From Planctomycetaceae bacterium UBA6163 (GTDB lineage Bacteria > Planctomycetota > Planctomycetia > Pirellulales > Pirellulaceae): a DNA stretch of 31,867 bases. Of this stretch, positions 1 to 9,361 are shown in pieces. The notes under the pieces were generated by a model. The model was not told where the DNA came from. It saw nothing but the letters and a program-made list of their open reading frames with translations, and did not search any database. Position numbers and translations under genes: made by a program. The DNA lies in NCBI GenBank assembly GCA_002428205.1, contig DIUH01000166.1, positions 1-31,867 on the forward strand, given 5' to 3'. How positions within the stretch are numbered: position 1 is the stretch's first letter; each line of letters opens with the position of its first letter.

Positions 1-1267
1 AAAGCCAGAACCGACGCCCGATTTCGACGCGATGATCAAGGCGATCGATGCCGAAATCGCCGCCGCCACCGCTGAAATCGCCGCCAAGAAAGAAGAGATC
101 ACCAAGACCAACGGTGGACTCGAGGCGATGAAAAAGGCCGTGACGACGACCAAGGAGGCGAAGGACAAAGCCGACGCGGACGTCAAGAAACTGCAACAAT
201 CGCTCGACGCGAACATCGAAGCCAAGAACCGACTCGAGCAATTAATCGCCGCTCACGCCACGCTTTCGGCGGACGAAAAACGGCACTCCGAATCGCTGGC
301 CCGAATCCAACAGCGGTTCGTCGCCGACTATCCAGAAAGTGCCGCGATCGTCAGCACGATGGCCTTCTCGGCCGACGGCAAACAGCTCGCGTCGTTGCAT
401 CGCGACGGATCGCTGCGAGTCTACTTTGGCGACGAAGTGGCGGCATCGATTGTGCTGGACGATCCGTCGGCTCGCGAAGTCGGTCCGTCGATTCGCCAGT
501 TGGTGTTCGCTAGCGACCAGACACTCGTATCGATCTCGTCCACGGCACCCGCGACCGCGTGGGACCTGCGTCCGACTTGGAAGCTTCAACGAACGATCGG
601 CACGCCCGAAGATTCGCCGATTTCCGATCGGGTTACGGCGATCGATTTTCATCCCAGCGGAACGATCTTCGCCGTCGGCAGTGGCCCCGCCAGCCGTTCG
701 GGACAAGTGCAATTGTTCTCGACGCTTGACGGCAGTCTGGTCCGCGACTTCGGCGATTTGCACAGCGACACCGTCCTGAGCGTTCGCTTTTCGCCGGACG
801 GCCGGATGATCGCCTCGTCGGCTGCTGACAAAATCATTCGCTTGATCGACCTAGCCGAAAACCGCGTCGTCCGATCACTCGAAGGTCACACGCATCACGT
901 CATGGCAGTGGCCTGGAACGACGATTCTGTAACGCTCGCTTCGGCCGGTGCGGACCAGTCGATCAAGGTTTGGGATACCGAAGCGGGAACTCAGACGCGA
1001 ACGATCGCGGGGATTTCCAAGGAAGCGACCGCGATTCGGTTCGTCAACACGACGACACAGGTGTTGTCCGCTGCTGCCGACGGCAACGTGCGACTGCACA
1101 ATTCGGCTGATGGAAAAGCGGTCCGATCCTACGCCGCCGCTGGCGATTTCCTGTTCTGCGTCGCGGTCACGCCCGACGGCAAGAAGGTGATCTCCGGCGG
1201 TCAAGACGGAGTGCTGAGAAGCTGGACCGTTGACGACGGCAAATTGGTCGCCGAGATCAAGCCGTAG
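1..1267 (+). CDS. WD40 beta-propeller protein with N-terminal coiled coil (5' end outside window)
   Basis: The reading frame is open from base 2 and has no start of its own until an ATG at 32, so this is most likely the C-terminal part of a larger protein cut by the window edge. From the ATG, residues about 1-85 are rich in Ala, Glu and Lys with heptad character, a long coiled coil. After that come about seven WD40 repeats, with recognisable pieces such as 'VRFSPDGRMIASSAADKII' and 'ASAGADQSIKVWD', enough for one beta-propeller. In planctomycetes such propellers are often fused behind a cytochrome c-like (PSCyt1) domain. That domain would lie upstream and cannot be seen here, so the fusion is an inference. 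The gene is co-oriented with the respiratory operon but separated from it by about 700 bp and a palindromic terminator-like repeat, so it is probably not co-transcribed. No specific function can be given beyond protein-protein interaction. Confidence 0.85.
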   Translation, partial: KPEPTPDFDAMIKAIDAEIAAATAEIAAKKEEITKTNGGLEAMKKAVTTTKEAKDKADADVKKLQQSLDANIEAKNRLEQLIAAHATLSADEKRHSESLARIQQRFVADYPESAAIVSTMAFSADGKQLASLHRDGSLRVYFGDEVAASIVLDDPSAREVGPSIRQLVFASDQTLVSISSTAPATAWDLRPTWKLQRTIGTPEDSPISDRVTAIDFHPSGTIFAVGSGPASRSGQVQLFSTLDGSLVRDFGDLHSDTVLSVRFSPDGRMIASSAADKIIRLIDLAENRVVRSLEGHTHHVMAVAWNDDSVTLASAGADQSIKVWDTEAGTQTRTIAGISKEATAIRFVNTTTQVLSAAADGNVRLHNSADGKAVRSYAAAGDFLFCVAVTPDGKKVISGGQDGVLRSWTVDDGKLVAEIKP

Positions 1268-1280
1268 GGTTTGTTTTTGG

Positions 1281-1387
1281 CTAGGCTCTGTTTCGAAAAG
1301 GGGTCTGACCCTTTGGAGGCGAGACGATTTTCCCGGTATTTCGGGCCGCGCCGGAGAGGGTCAGATCCCTTTTCAAACAGAGCCTAG
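1281..1387. repeat. REP/MITE-like palindromic element, copy 1 (intact ends), possible terminator
   Basis: This is a 107-bp element that begins and ends with CTAG. Its first ~32 bases (CTAGGCTCTGTTT, then GAAAAGGG and TCTGACCCT) are the reverse complement of its last ~31 bases, with one extra base and one mismatch. The pairing continues imperfectly inward to a small CCCG/CGGG hairpin, so the whole element can fold into one long stem. The core at 1311-1347 is identical over 37 bp to 25415-25451, which proves it is an interspersed repeat. It starts 13 bp after the WD40 stop codon and is followed by seven T residues (1388-1394), so on the plus strand it could work as a rho-independent terminator. 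No transposase is encoded in it. Confidence 0.85.
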
Positions 1388-1983
1388 TTTTTTTCGGATT
1401 CAAGTGCGGCTTTACGCCAGATGTTGAACCGCCTTGCAATCGCTTTTCGACTTTGATTAGCGCTGGCGGTTCTTGTTGTTTGCGGCAGGTTTGGTCTTTC
1501 AAGCCCTGTTTCTACATCTGTGGGCTACGGTTGCAGTTGCGGTTCAGCGTTTGAAGGCCGCTGCGTCTGGGCTGCATTCGATACTGCGATCATCGCTGTA
1601 TCGAGGCCGCCTTTTGCCTCGCCGATCGCTTCTGCCAGTCTTTGTGGGCTAGATGTGCCGATTGAGGAAGCTTGGCGTTCTCTCTTGGCCGGTCGTAGCG
1701 GAGTGCGACGATTAGCCGCTGTCTAAATACGCGTACCTTGGCGGTAAGCTTTGTACAAGCATTTACCGCGTATTTTGCTGCTATGACGGCTGCGGAGGCT
1801 ACTGTGACACATCGTCGCTTTAGAATCTGTGGCCTTGTAACCAAAGCGGCTTGATCACGATACTATGCCACGTGCAAGAGGCGGCGGTTAATCGAACCGC
1901 CCACCGAGCACTCGAACAAGCATCTTACTCGCGACCTTCTGACCCAGCGTCAACAGGCGCCGGGCCTTTGGAAATCCGGAGTT
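1388..1983. other. Gene-free leader region upstream of the actA operon
   Basis: About 600 bp with no convincing gene. Short open frames exist on both strands but none has recognisable protein character. The region should hold the promoter of the respiratory operon, but I could not pick a -35/-10 pair with confidence. Visible structure includes an inverted repeat at 1725-1775 and a hairpin at 1883-1901 (GGCGGTT, loop of 5, AACCGCC). The actA ribosome binding site GGAG lies at about 1977-1980, just before the ATG at 1984. Confidence 0.6.
1725..1775. repeat. Inverted repeat AAATACGCG ... CGCGTATTT in the actA leader
   Basis: Two perfect 9-base arms lie at 1725-1733 and 1767-1775. Inside them, GGTAA-GCTT and AAGC-ATTTACC can also pair around a short loop at about 1752-1756, so the right arm is part of a longer, imperfect stem. 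There is no T-run after it, which argues against an ordinary terminator. It could be an operator, an RNA leader structure, or a relic of a mobile element. Function unknown. Confidence 0.5.
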
Positions 1984-2673
1984 ATGGAACGATTTCTTTT
2001 TCCCCGTTGGATCAACCGTGCGCTCCTTCTGATCGGCGTTGCCGCTCTTGGTGGCGGTGTTTACGCCGGTGCGATGGGTGGTCTGATCACTGACCCCGAA
2101 ACACTGAACGTGGGTTACAAGCCAGAGCAACCGGTTCCCTTCAGCCACGCGATTCACGCTGGCCAGTTGAAGATGGATTGTCGGTATTGCCACAACACGG
2201 TGTTTGATGCCGCACACGCCGCGATTCCGCCAACTGCGACCTGCATCAACTGCCACAGCCCCGCCAACGAAGCCGGGACAACCGGATTAGCTGCGGTGCA
2301 CCAAGGCAGTGCGAAACTTGCGCCCATTCACGAGAGTTGGGAAAGCGGTCGTAGCGTCGCCTGGGTGCGGATTCATAATCTGCCGGAATTCGTCTACTTC
2401 AACCACGCTGCCCACGTGCACGCAGGCGTCAGTTGCGTGTCGTGCCACGGCCGGATCGACCAAATGGAAGTGGTTCACCAGGACAAGCAACTGTCGATGG
2501 CGTGGTGCATCGACTGCCATCGCAACCCGACACCGCACATTCGGCCGTCGGAGTTTGTGACCAAGCTTGATTGGTCTTGGCCTGAGGGGGTGGACGCGGA
2601 AGCTGAAGTCCAGAAATTGATCGACCAGAAGAATATCAAGCCGCAAGATCACTGTGCCGTCTGTCACCGCTAG
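1984..2673 (+). CDS. actA: Alternative Complex III subunit A, pentaheme cytochrome c
   Basis: A 229-residue protein with five CxxCH heme c sites at residues 66-70, 87-91, 151-155, 175-179 and 224-228, the hallmark of ActA. An N-terminal membrane segment at about residues 12-33 anchors it facing the periplasm. Many extra His residues (for example H55, H58, H141, H144, H146, H165) can serve as distal heme ligands. In Alternative Complex III the ActA hemes pass electrons from the ActB/ActC core toward the cytochrome c domain of ActE and on to the oxidase. The start ATG has a GGAG ribosome binding site four bases upstream. It is the first gene of the operon; the gap to actB is 86 bp. Length and heme number fit the family well. 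Confidence 0.95.
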   Translation: MERFLFPRWINRALLLIGVAALGGGVYAGAMGGLITDPETLNVGYKPEQPVPFSHAIHAGQLKMDCRYCHNTVFDAAHAAIPPTATCINCHSPANEAGTTGLAAVHQGSAKLAPIHESWESGRSVAWVRIHNLPEFVYFNHAAHVHAGVSCVSCHGRIDQMEVVHQDKQLSMAWCIDCHRNPTPHIRPSEFVTKLDWSWPEGVDAEAEVQKLIDQKNIKPQDHCAVCHR

Positions 2674-2759
2674 TTCCCGATTGTCGTGCCCGCGACGTCG
2701 GGCAGCCGAAGATTGCCAATTGCCACAATTCCGATCTCAATCGCATTAAATAAATCGCA

Positions 2760-5700
2760 ATGACCTCGATCCCGACCGCCGAATCCGAAAAGTCGCAAGC
2801 GCCACGCGATCGTTACTGGCGCAGTTTGAACGAACTGCAGAAGGACGATGATTTTGTCCGCGGATACCTGCACCGCGAGTTTCCCGTTGCGGCATCGGAG
2901 TATCCCGATGGCGTTTCACGACGTCGCTGGATGCAGTTGATGGCCGCATCGCTGTCGCTGGCCGGAGCGGCCGGTTGCCGTTATCCGACTGAGATCATCG
3001 CCCCATTTGTGATTCGTCCCGAAGGCCGCATTCCTGGTGAAACCTACGGTCGGTCGACGAATTACGAGTTGGCAGGGCGGGTTCATAATTTGATCGTCAC
3101 GAACGTCGACGGTCGCCCCATTAAGATCGAAGGAAACGCCGGTTTTCCGGGCGGGCGTGGCGGCACAGACGCTTATGTCCAGGCTTCGATTCTTGGGCTT
3201 TACGATCCGGATCGCAGTCGTGGTGATGGCGGTCCGATTCTGCTGCGTGATGGGAAGGGTCGTGGCAAGCCGGCGAGTTGGGCCGATTTTGATCGGTTCT
3301 CCGCTTCTCTGGTGAAGTCAGCCGAAGCGAATCAGGGTGCTTCGTTCGCCTTGCTGATGTCGCCTACGCACTCACCATCGGTGGTGCGGATGGTCGATGC
3401 ACTTCGTCAGCGTTTGCCGCAGATGAAGGTCTGTCGATACGACGGGGTTCGTGGCGACGTGATGCGAGTTGCGACCGAGCAGGCGATCGGCACGCCCTGC
3501 CGTCAGTCGCTCGCTTTGGAATCTGCAAAGGTTATTTTGACAGTGCAGGCCGATCTGTTCGATTCGGATCCAGGGTTTGTTCGCAACGCGAAGGGGTTCG
3601 CGGCGCATCGCGATCCCGATGGCGAGATGAACCGCTTGTACTGCGTCGAAGGCGGTTACACGAACACGGGCGTTTCGGCAGATTCGCGTTTGCCGCTGCG
3701 ACCGAGCCAAATGCCAGCGTTTCTGGCTGAATTAGAGCGTCAAATTGATGCGTTGACTGAAGATAAGACTCTGTCGACCGAACCGGCTGAAGTCGGCATT
3801 GATAAGCTTGAACCGGCGGAGCGATTAGCAACTTTCTTGGAAGTTGTTGCCCATGATCTGAAGAATGCCGGCGAAGGTGCGGTGGTTGTCGTCGGCGAAG
3901 CGCTCGGGGCTGATGCCGTGATGGCCGGCATTCGGATCAACAGCAAGCTCGGTTCGCTGGGCAAGGTACAACGGTTCTTGCCTGCCGCTGATGCGGGCGT
4001 GGGCGACGCGGTTTCGCTGGCCGATTTGGTCGCATCGATCAATTCCGGCAAGGTCGACTCGTTGTTGATTTTGGGTGACAACCCAGCTTTCACCGCTCCG
4101 GGCGATGTCAAGCTTGCCACGGCCCTTTCGGCTGTCGAAAACTCGATTTACCTCGGCGAATATGACGACGAAACCGCAACCCTTTGCAAGTGGTCGTTGC
4201 CGCTGGCGCATCCGCTGGAGTCGTGGGGCGATGTCGTCAGCGACGAAGGTTTTTATGGCGTTTGCCAGCCGCAGATTTTGCCATTGTTGGGCGGCCGCAG
4301 CGCGATCGAAGTGATCGCAACGATGCTGGGCGAGGATGAGCGAACCGGCGATGCGATTGTTCGCCGTACCGCTGATTCGATCGCTGGGGCTGCTGTTTCA
4401 GAGCGTCAGTGGCGAAAGCTGTTGCATGATGGGTTTGACGAATCGCTGAAAATCGCGATCAGCGAAGCTGGTTACGCGGGGCCCGCTGGTCCGCTTACCG
4501 ATGCGGCGCCTTCGGCCGATATGACCGTCGACCAAGATGCGATCGATGTGTTGTTTCTTCCAGCCGACGGTATTTACGACGGTCGATTCGCCAACAATGG
4601 TTGGTTGCAAGAGATGCCACAGACGTTGACGAAAGTCACCTGGGGCAATGCTGCGGTGATGAGCCCGCGAACCGCCGAAGCGTTGAAGGTAAAAGATGGT
4701 TTGATGGTGACACTGCGTCGCGGCGATGTGCAGGTCGAACTGCCCGTGTTCGTGATGCCAGGGTGTGCGCCGGGTGTGATCACCGTGACGATCGGATACG
4801 GCCGTACCCGTGCCGGTATGATCGGCGGATTTGTGGGTGAAGATGTTGATGTGGTCGGAACGAACGTTTCGCCAATCCGCATGAGCGATACATTGATGCT
4901 GGCGACCGGTTTCGAGGCTCGTCCGCGATATGTCGATTTCCAACTCGCTTGCACCCAGGATCACTGGGCAATTGACCAACTTGGTCAAGAGGAAACTGAG
5001 CGCCGCAGCTTTACGCTGATCCGCGAAGGGACCGTGGCATTGTTAGAGAAAAACGAGCACTTTGTCGAAGACAAGGGGCCTCACGTTCCCAAGGTCGGTG
5101 TCGAAGGTTCGCCTTTCCGTGAACCGATGGCAGTGATTCGTGAAACCAAGCCGAACTTGCCGCAATGGGGCATGACGATCGACTTGAACAAGTGCATCGG
5201 CTGCAATGCATGCGTCGTAGCGTGCCAGAGCGAGAACAACGTTCCGATCGTTGGCAAAGAGCAGGTGATTCGCAGCCGCGAAATGCACTGGCTGCGGGTC
5301 GACCGATACTTCCAGGGCGACGTCGACAATGCCAACGTGGTCCAACAACCGATGGCTTGCCAGCACTGCGAAACAGCTCCATGCGAACAGGTTTGCCCGG
5401 TTGCGGCGACCGTGCACACCGACGAAGGGCTCAATGCGATGGCTTATAACCGCTGCATTGGCACGCGTTATTGCGCCAACAACTGTCCTTATAAGGTTCG
5501 TCGGTTTAATTACTTCAACTACAACAAGGACATCGGCGTCGGTTATGGGATCGATGCCTTCCCCAGCAGCATTGAAAACGCGAATCGCAAGTTGCAAGCG
5601 ATGGTGTTGAACCCGGACGTTACCGTTCGTGGCCGTGGTGTTATGGAAAAGTGCACCTTCTGTGTTCAACGGATCGAACAAGGCAAGATCGAAGCACGCA

Positions 5701-6083
5701 AAGATGGTGGTCGCCCGGTACGCGATGGCGAAATCAAGACCGCGTGCCAGATGGCTTGCCCAAGCGGTTGCATCGAGTTCGGCAACATCATGGACGAGGA
5801 TGCGGTCGTTACGAAGAAGCAGGCCGACCGTCGTGCTTATGGCATGTTGACACAATTGAACACCAAGCCAAGGCTGATTTATCTGGCAAAGGTTCGCAAC
5901 ACGCACCCGCGTTTGATGACCAGCATTCAATTGAATGATTTGGTCGAGTATGGCGAACCGAAGCACCATGGCGATCACGGCCACGGCGACCATGGCCATG
6001 GCAGCGATCATGGACATGGCGATGATCATCACAAGGGTGACCATCACGGCAAAGAAAAGGCGACCGCAGAGAAAGCGCATTGA
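2760..6083 (+). CDS. actB: Alternative Complex III subunit B, molybdopterin-oxidoreductase-fold and Fe-S protein
   Basis: A 1107-residue protein. The N-terminus shows the extended Tat signal of the MoCo/4Fe-4S family: a conserved W-S-L-x-E-L stretch (residues 20-26) before the SRRRWM twin-arginine motif (53-58) and the hydrophobic h-region. C73 at the end of that region (AAGC) could be a lipidation site, but the lipobox is weak. Residues about 90-780 are the molybdopterin-oxidoreductase-like part, known in ActB to lack the cofactor. From about residue 800 comes an NrfC/PsrB-like ferredoxin part with a CxxCxxCxxxC cluster at 812, 815, 818 and 822 and further Cys groups (MACQHCETAPCEQVCP, NRCIGTRYCANNCP, EKCTFC, CQMACPSGC). 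The last ~40 residues are an unusual His/Asp/Gly-rich tail. No Shine-Dalgarno is obvious. Role: electron transfer in the quinol:cytochrome c oxidoreductase, on the periplasmic side. Confidence 0.95.
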   Translation: MTSIPTAESEKSQAPRDRYWRSLNELQKDDDFVRGYLHREFPVAASEYPDGVSRRRWMQLMAASLSLAGAAGCRYPTEIIAPFVIRPEGRIPGETYGRSTNYELAGRVHNLIVTNVDGRPIKIEGNAGFPGGRGGTDAYVQASILGLYDPDRSRGDGGPILLRDGKGRGKPASWADFDRFSASLVKSAEANQGASFALLMSPTHSPSVVRMVDALRQRLPQMKVCRYDGVRGDVMRVATEQAIGTPCRQSLALESAKVILTVQADLFDSDPGFVRNAKGFAAHRDPDGEMNRLYCVEGGYTNTGVSADSRLPLRPSQMPAFLAELERQIDALTEDKTLSTEPAEVGIDKLEPAERLATFLEVVAHDLKNAGEGAVVVVGEALGADAVMAGIRINSKLGSLGKVQRFLPAADAGVGDAVSLADLVASINSGKVDSLLILGDNPAFTAPGDVKLATALSAVENSIYLGEYDDETATLCKWSLPLAHPLESWGDVVSDEGFYGVCQPQILPLLGGRSAIEVIATMLGEDERTGDAIVRRTADSIAGAAVSERQWRKLLHDGFDESLKIAISEAGYAGPAGPLTDAAPSADMTVDQDAIDVLFLPADGIYDGRFANNGWLQEMPQTLTKVTWGNAAVMSPRTAEALKVKDGLMVTLRRGDVQVELPVFVMPGCAPGVITVTIGYGRTRAGMIGGFVGEDVDVVGTNVSPIRMSDTLMLATGFEARPRYVDFQLACTQDHWAIDQLGQEETERRSFTLIREGTVALLEKNEHFVEDKGPHVPKVGVEGSPFREPMAVIRETKPNLPQWGMTIDLNKCIGCNACVVACQSENNVPIVGKEQVIRSREMHWLRVDRYFQGDVDNANVVQQPMACQHCETAPCEQVCPVAATVHTDEGLNAMAYNRCIGTRYCANNCPYKVRRFNYFNYNKDIGVGYGIDAFPSSIENANRKLQAMVLNPDVTVRGRGVMEKCTFCVQRIEQGKIEARKDGGRPVRDGEIKTACQMACPSGCIEFGNIMDEDAVVTKKQADRRAYGMLTQLNTKPRLIYLAKVRNTHPRLMTSIQLNDLVEYGEPKHHGDHGHGDHGHGSDHGHGDDHHKGDHHGKEKATAEKAH

Positions 6084-6090
6084 TGCTTTC

Positions 6091-6128
6091 TGGCCGATAG
6101 GCCACCAGCGACAGGACGACACCGTCGT
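6091..6128 (+). other. Two small intercistronic hairpins between actB and actC
   Basis: TGGCC (6091-6095), loop GATA, GGCCA (6100-6104), then ACGAC (6116-6120), loop ACC, GTCGT (6124-6128). Neither is followed by a T-run, so they are not typical terminators. They resemble the hairpins in other gaps of this operon (9234-9252, 10640-10656, 13142-13166) and may affect mRNA processing or stability. Confidence 0.4.
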
Positions 6129-6184
6129 TCGGTCATGAAGATTAGAATCCCGACCGACTCAGCACTTTTTCATCAATTGGCACA

Positions 6185-7588
<1,404 letters not shown>

Positions 7589-7604
7589 CGTTCAATCGAT
7601 ACCT

Positions 7605-9191
7605 ATGACAGACAAGCAAGAAAAGAAATTGCACGGCACTTATGCCGAGTTCGATGCGGTTGACACCTTGTTGGCCGCTTGCAGACGCGTTCGCGATGCC
7701 GGCTATACCAAAACAGATGCGTTTACGCCGTTTCCCGTACACGGAATCGACAAGGCGCTAGGTATCAAGCCGACAGCATTGCCGTGGATCGCGCTGGCGT
7801 GCGGCCTGACAGGCACGACGATCGGCCTGACGATGCAAGTTTGGATGAACACGATCGATTACCCGTACATCATCTCGGGTAAGCCGTTCTTCTCGATGCC
7901 GGCATTTATCCCCGTCAGTTTCGAGCTAACGATTTTGCTCGCATCGTTCGGCGCATTCTTCGGCATGCTGGCGCTCAACGGTTTGCCGAAGTTCAGCAAC
8001 CCGATGTTTACTAACCCGCGTTTCGATCGCGTAACCGACGACAAGTTTTTCTTGTACATCGATGCCGCTGATTCGAGGTACAACCACGGTGGAGTGACGA
8101 AGCTGCTAGGTGATCTCGGCGGGGCACACATACATGATGTTTATGATGACGATAGTTCGGTGGCGGTTCCCAAGCCACTGTTTGTAATCATGGCGTCAGT
8201 GATCTTTTTGTCGTTGATCCCGTTGTTGCTGGTTGCTCGGATGCGAGTGACCACCAGCGACAGTCCGCGATTCCACATCTTTTTTGATATGGATTTCTCG
8301 CCCGCCAAGGGCGCTCAATCCGCTTCTTCGTTATTTGCCGATGCAAGAGCGATGCGGGTCGATGTGCCCGGCACGGTCGCGGTCGGCCAACTGGATGAAG
8401 AGCTCGATTTCTACACGGGAATCGACATGGATGCGCTCGCCCGCCAGGACAAACCGCGTGCGGCACGATTGGTCAGAGCGTTGCTGTATCCTGACGATCC
8501 TGAGGCGCCGGCCGCAACCGATGAACCCGCAGTTGCCGAAGGACCCGCCAAGCCTGCGGACGAACCAGCCAAGCCTGCTGACGAACCGGCCAAGCCAGAA
8601 ATGAAGGAAGAACCGGCACCTGTCGCAACCGCTGACCCAATTCCAGCACCGGCCACTGCGGCCGCGGTCGAAGATACAACTCCGTGGTTAAAGGAAAATC
8701 CTCTAGCCTTGTCGTTGGAGGTATTGCAGCGAGGCCAAACGCAATTTGAGATCTATTGTGCGACTTGCCACGGTAACGATGGCCGTGGTAATGGTCTGGT
8801 GAATCGACGTGCACAGCGAATCCTAGCAACCGCTTGGGTCCAGCCTTCATCGCTGCATCAAGATACGCTCTATTCGGATGCTTATCCGGATGGCAAATTG
8901 TTCAGCACGATCAGCAACGGCATTCGAAAAATGGGCGGTTATTCGTCGCAGATTAACGTTCGAGATCGTTGGGCGATTGTCGCCTACGTGCGTGCATTGC
9001 AAGCCAGCCAAAACGCTTCCTTGGATGACGTTCCTTTGGATCGAAGAAATGAATTGACCAAGGAAAAGGCCGCGGTTGATCGTAAGTTGGCTGAACAGGC
9101 CGAAGCGGATCGCCAAAGGGCTGAGGCCAAAGCAAAGGCTGAAGCGGATGCCGCAGCAACTGAAGCGGCGGTCGTTGAACCGGCCAAGTGA
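7605..9191 (+). CDS. actDE: Fused Alternative Complex III subunits D and E (DUF3341 domain + monoheme cytochrome c)
   Basis: A 528-residue protein. Residues about 1-235 are ActD/DUF3341: the start 'GTYAEFDAVDTLLAACRRVRDAG', the motif 'FTPFPVHGIDKALGI', and two transmembrane hairpin segments. After a further membrane segment (about 190-210) and a soluble stretch comes a Pro/Ala/Glu linker containing a DEPAKPA repeat (about 315-330). A cytochrome c domain follows with one CATCH heme site (C385, C388, H389) and a candidate Met ligand in 'IRKMGGYSSQ'. The last ~50 residues are an Ala/Glu/Lys-rich coiled coil. ActD and ActE are separate proteins in Rhodothermus; here one frame encodes both. The frame is open further upstream inside actC, but the ATG at 7605 gives the proper ActD N-terminus. 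Role: the ActE heme hands electrons to the terminal oxidase. Confidence 0.92.
   Translation: MTDKQEKKLHGTYAEFDAVDTLLAACRRVRDAGYTKTDAFTPFPVHGIDKALGIKPTALPWIALACGLTGTTIGLTMQVWMNTIDYPYIISGKPFFSMPAFIPVSFELTILLASFGAFFGMLALNGLPKFSNPMFTNPRFDRVTDDKFFLYIDAADSRYNHGGVTKLLGDLGGAHIHDVYDDDSSVAVPKPLFVIMASVIFLSLIPLLLVARMRVTTSDSPRFHIFFDMDFSPAKGAQSASSLFADARAMRVDVPGTVAVGQLDEELDFYTGIDMDALARQDKPRAARLVRALLYPDDPEAPAATDEPAVAEGPAKPADEPAKPADEPAKPEMKEEPAPVATADPIPAPATAAAVEDTTPWLKENPLALSLEVLQRGQTQFEIYCATCHGNDGRGNGLVNRRAQRILATAWVQPSSLHQDTLYSDAYPDGKLFSTISNGIRKMGGYSSQINVRDRWAIVAYVRALQASQNASLDDVPLDRRNELTKEKAAVDRKLAEQAEADRQRAEAKAKAEADAAATEAAVVEPAK
8547..8597 (+). repeat. 21-bp tandem repeat encoding the DEPAKPA linker
   Basis: Two full 21-bp units (8547-8567 and 8568-8588, differing at two positions) and a partial third (8589-8597) lie inside the fused actDE gene. 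They encode the repeated A-K-P-A-D-E-P heptad between the DUF3341 and cytochrome c parts. Such in-frame repeats may change copy number between strains and so tune linker length. Confidence 0.8.
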
Positions 9192-9233
9192 TCAGCGTGT
9201 TAATGTGAAAAGTTACTGTTTTGATTGAACCGT

Positions 9234-9252
9234 CAGCAAAGCATCTTTGCTG
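9234..9252 (+). other. Hairpin in the actDE-actF gap
   Basis: CAGCAAAG (9234-9241), loop CAT, CTTTGCTG (9245-9252): a perfect 8-bp stem with a three-base loop. No T-run follows, so read-through is expected. It sits in the 170-bp gap, the longest inside the operon, and could be an mRNA processing or stabilising element. Confidence 0.5.
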
Positions 9253-9361
9253 GCCAAAAAGTTGATAAAGATCGATTGTTTAACCGGGCTAAGGTTTCTC
9301 CGTTTTGGGTGATCTTTGTCCCAGCTTTGCAGTGGTACCATCTGATCCCCGATTGTGACGC

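Noticed and set aside
5043..6122. Long open frame on the minus strand opposite the Fe-S half of actB
   Set aside because: It is a mirror of a strongly conserved coding gene; the composition is that of an antisense frame (runs of Arg, Ala, His) and shows no domain.
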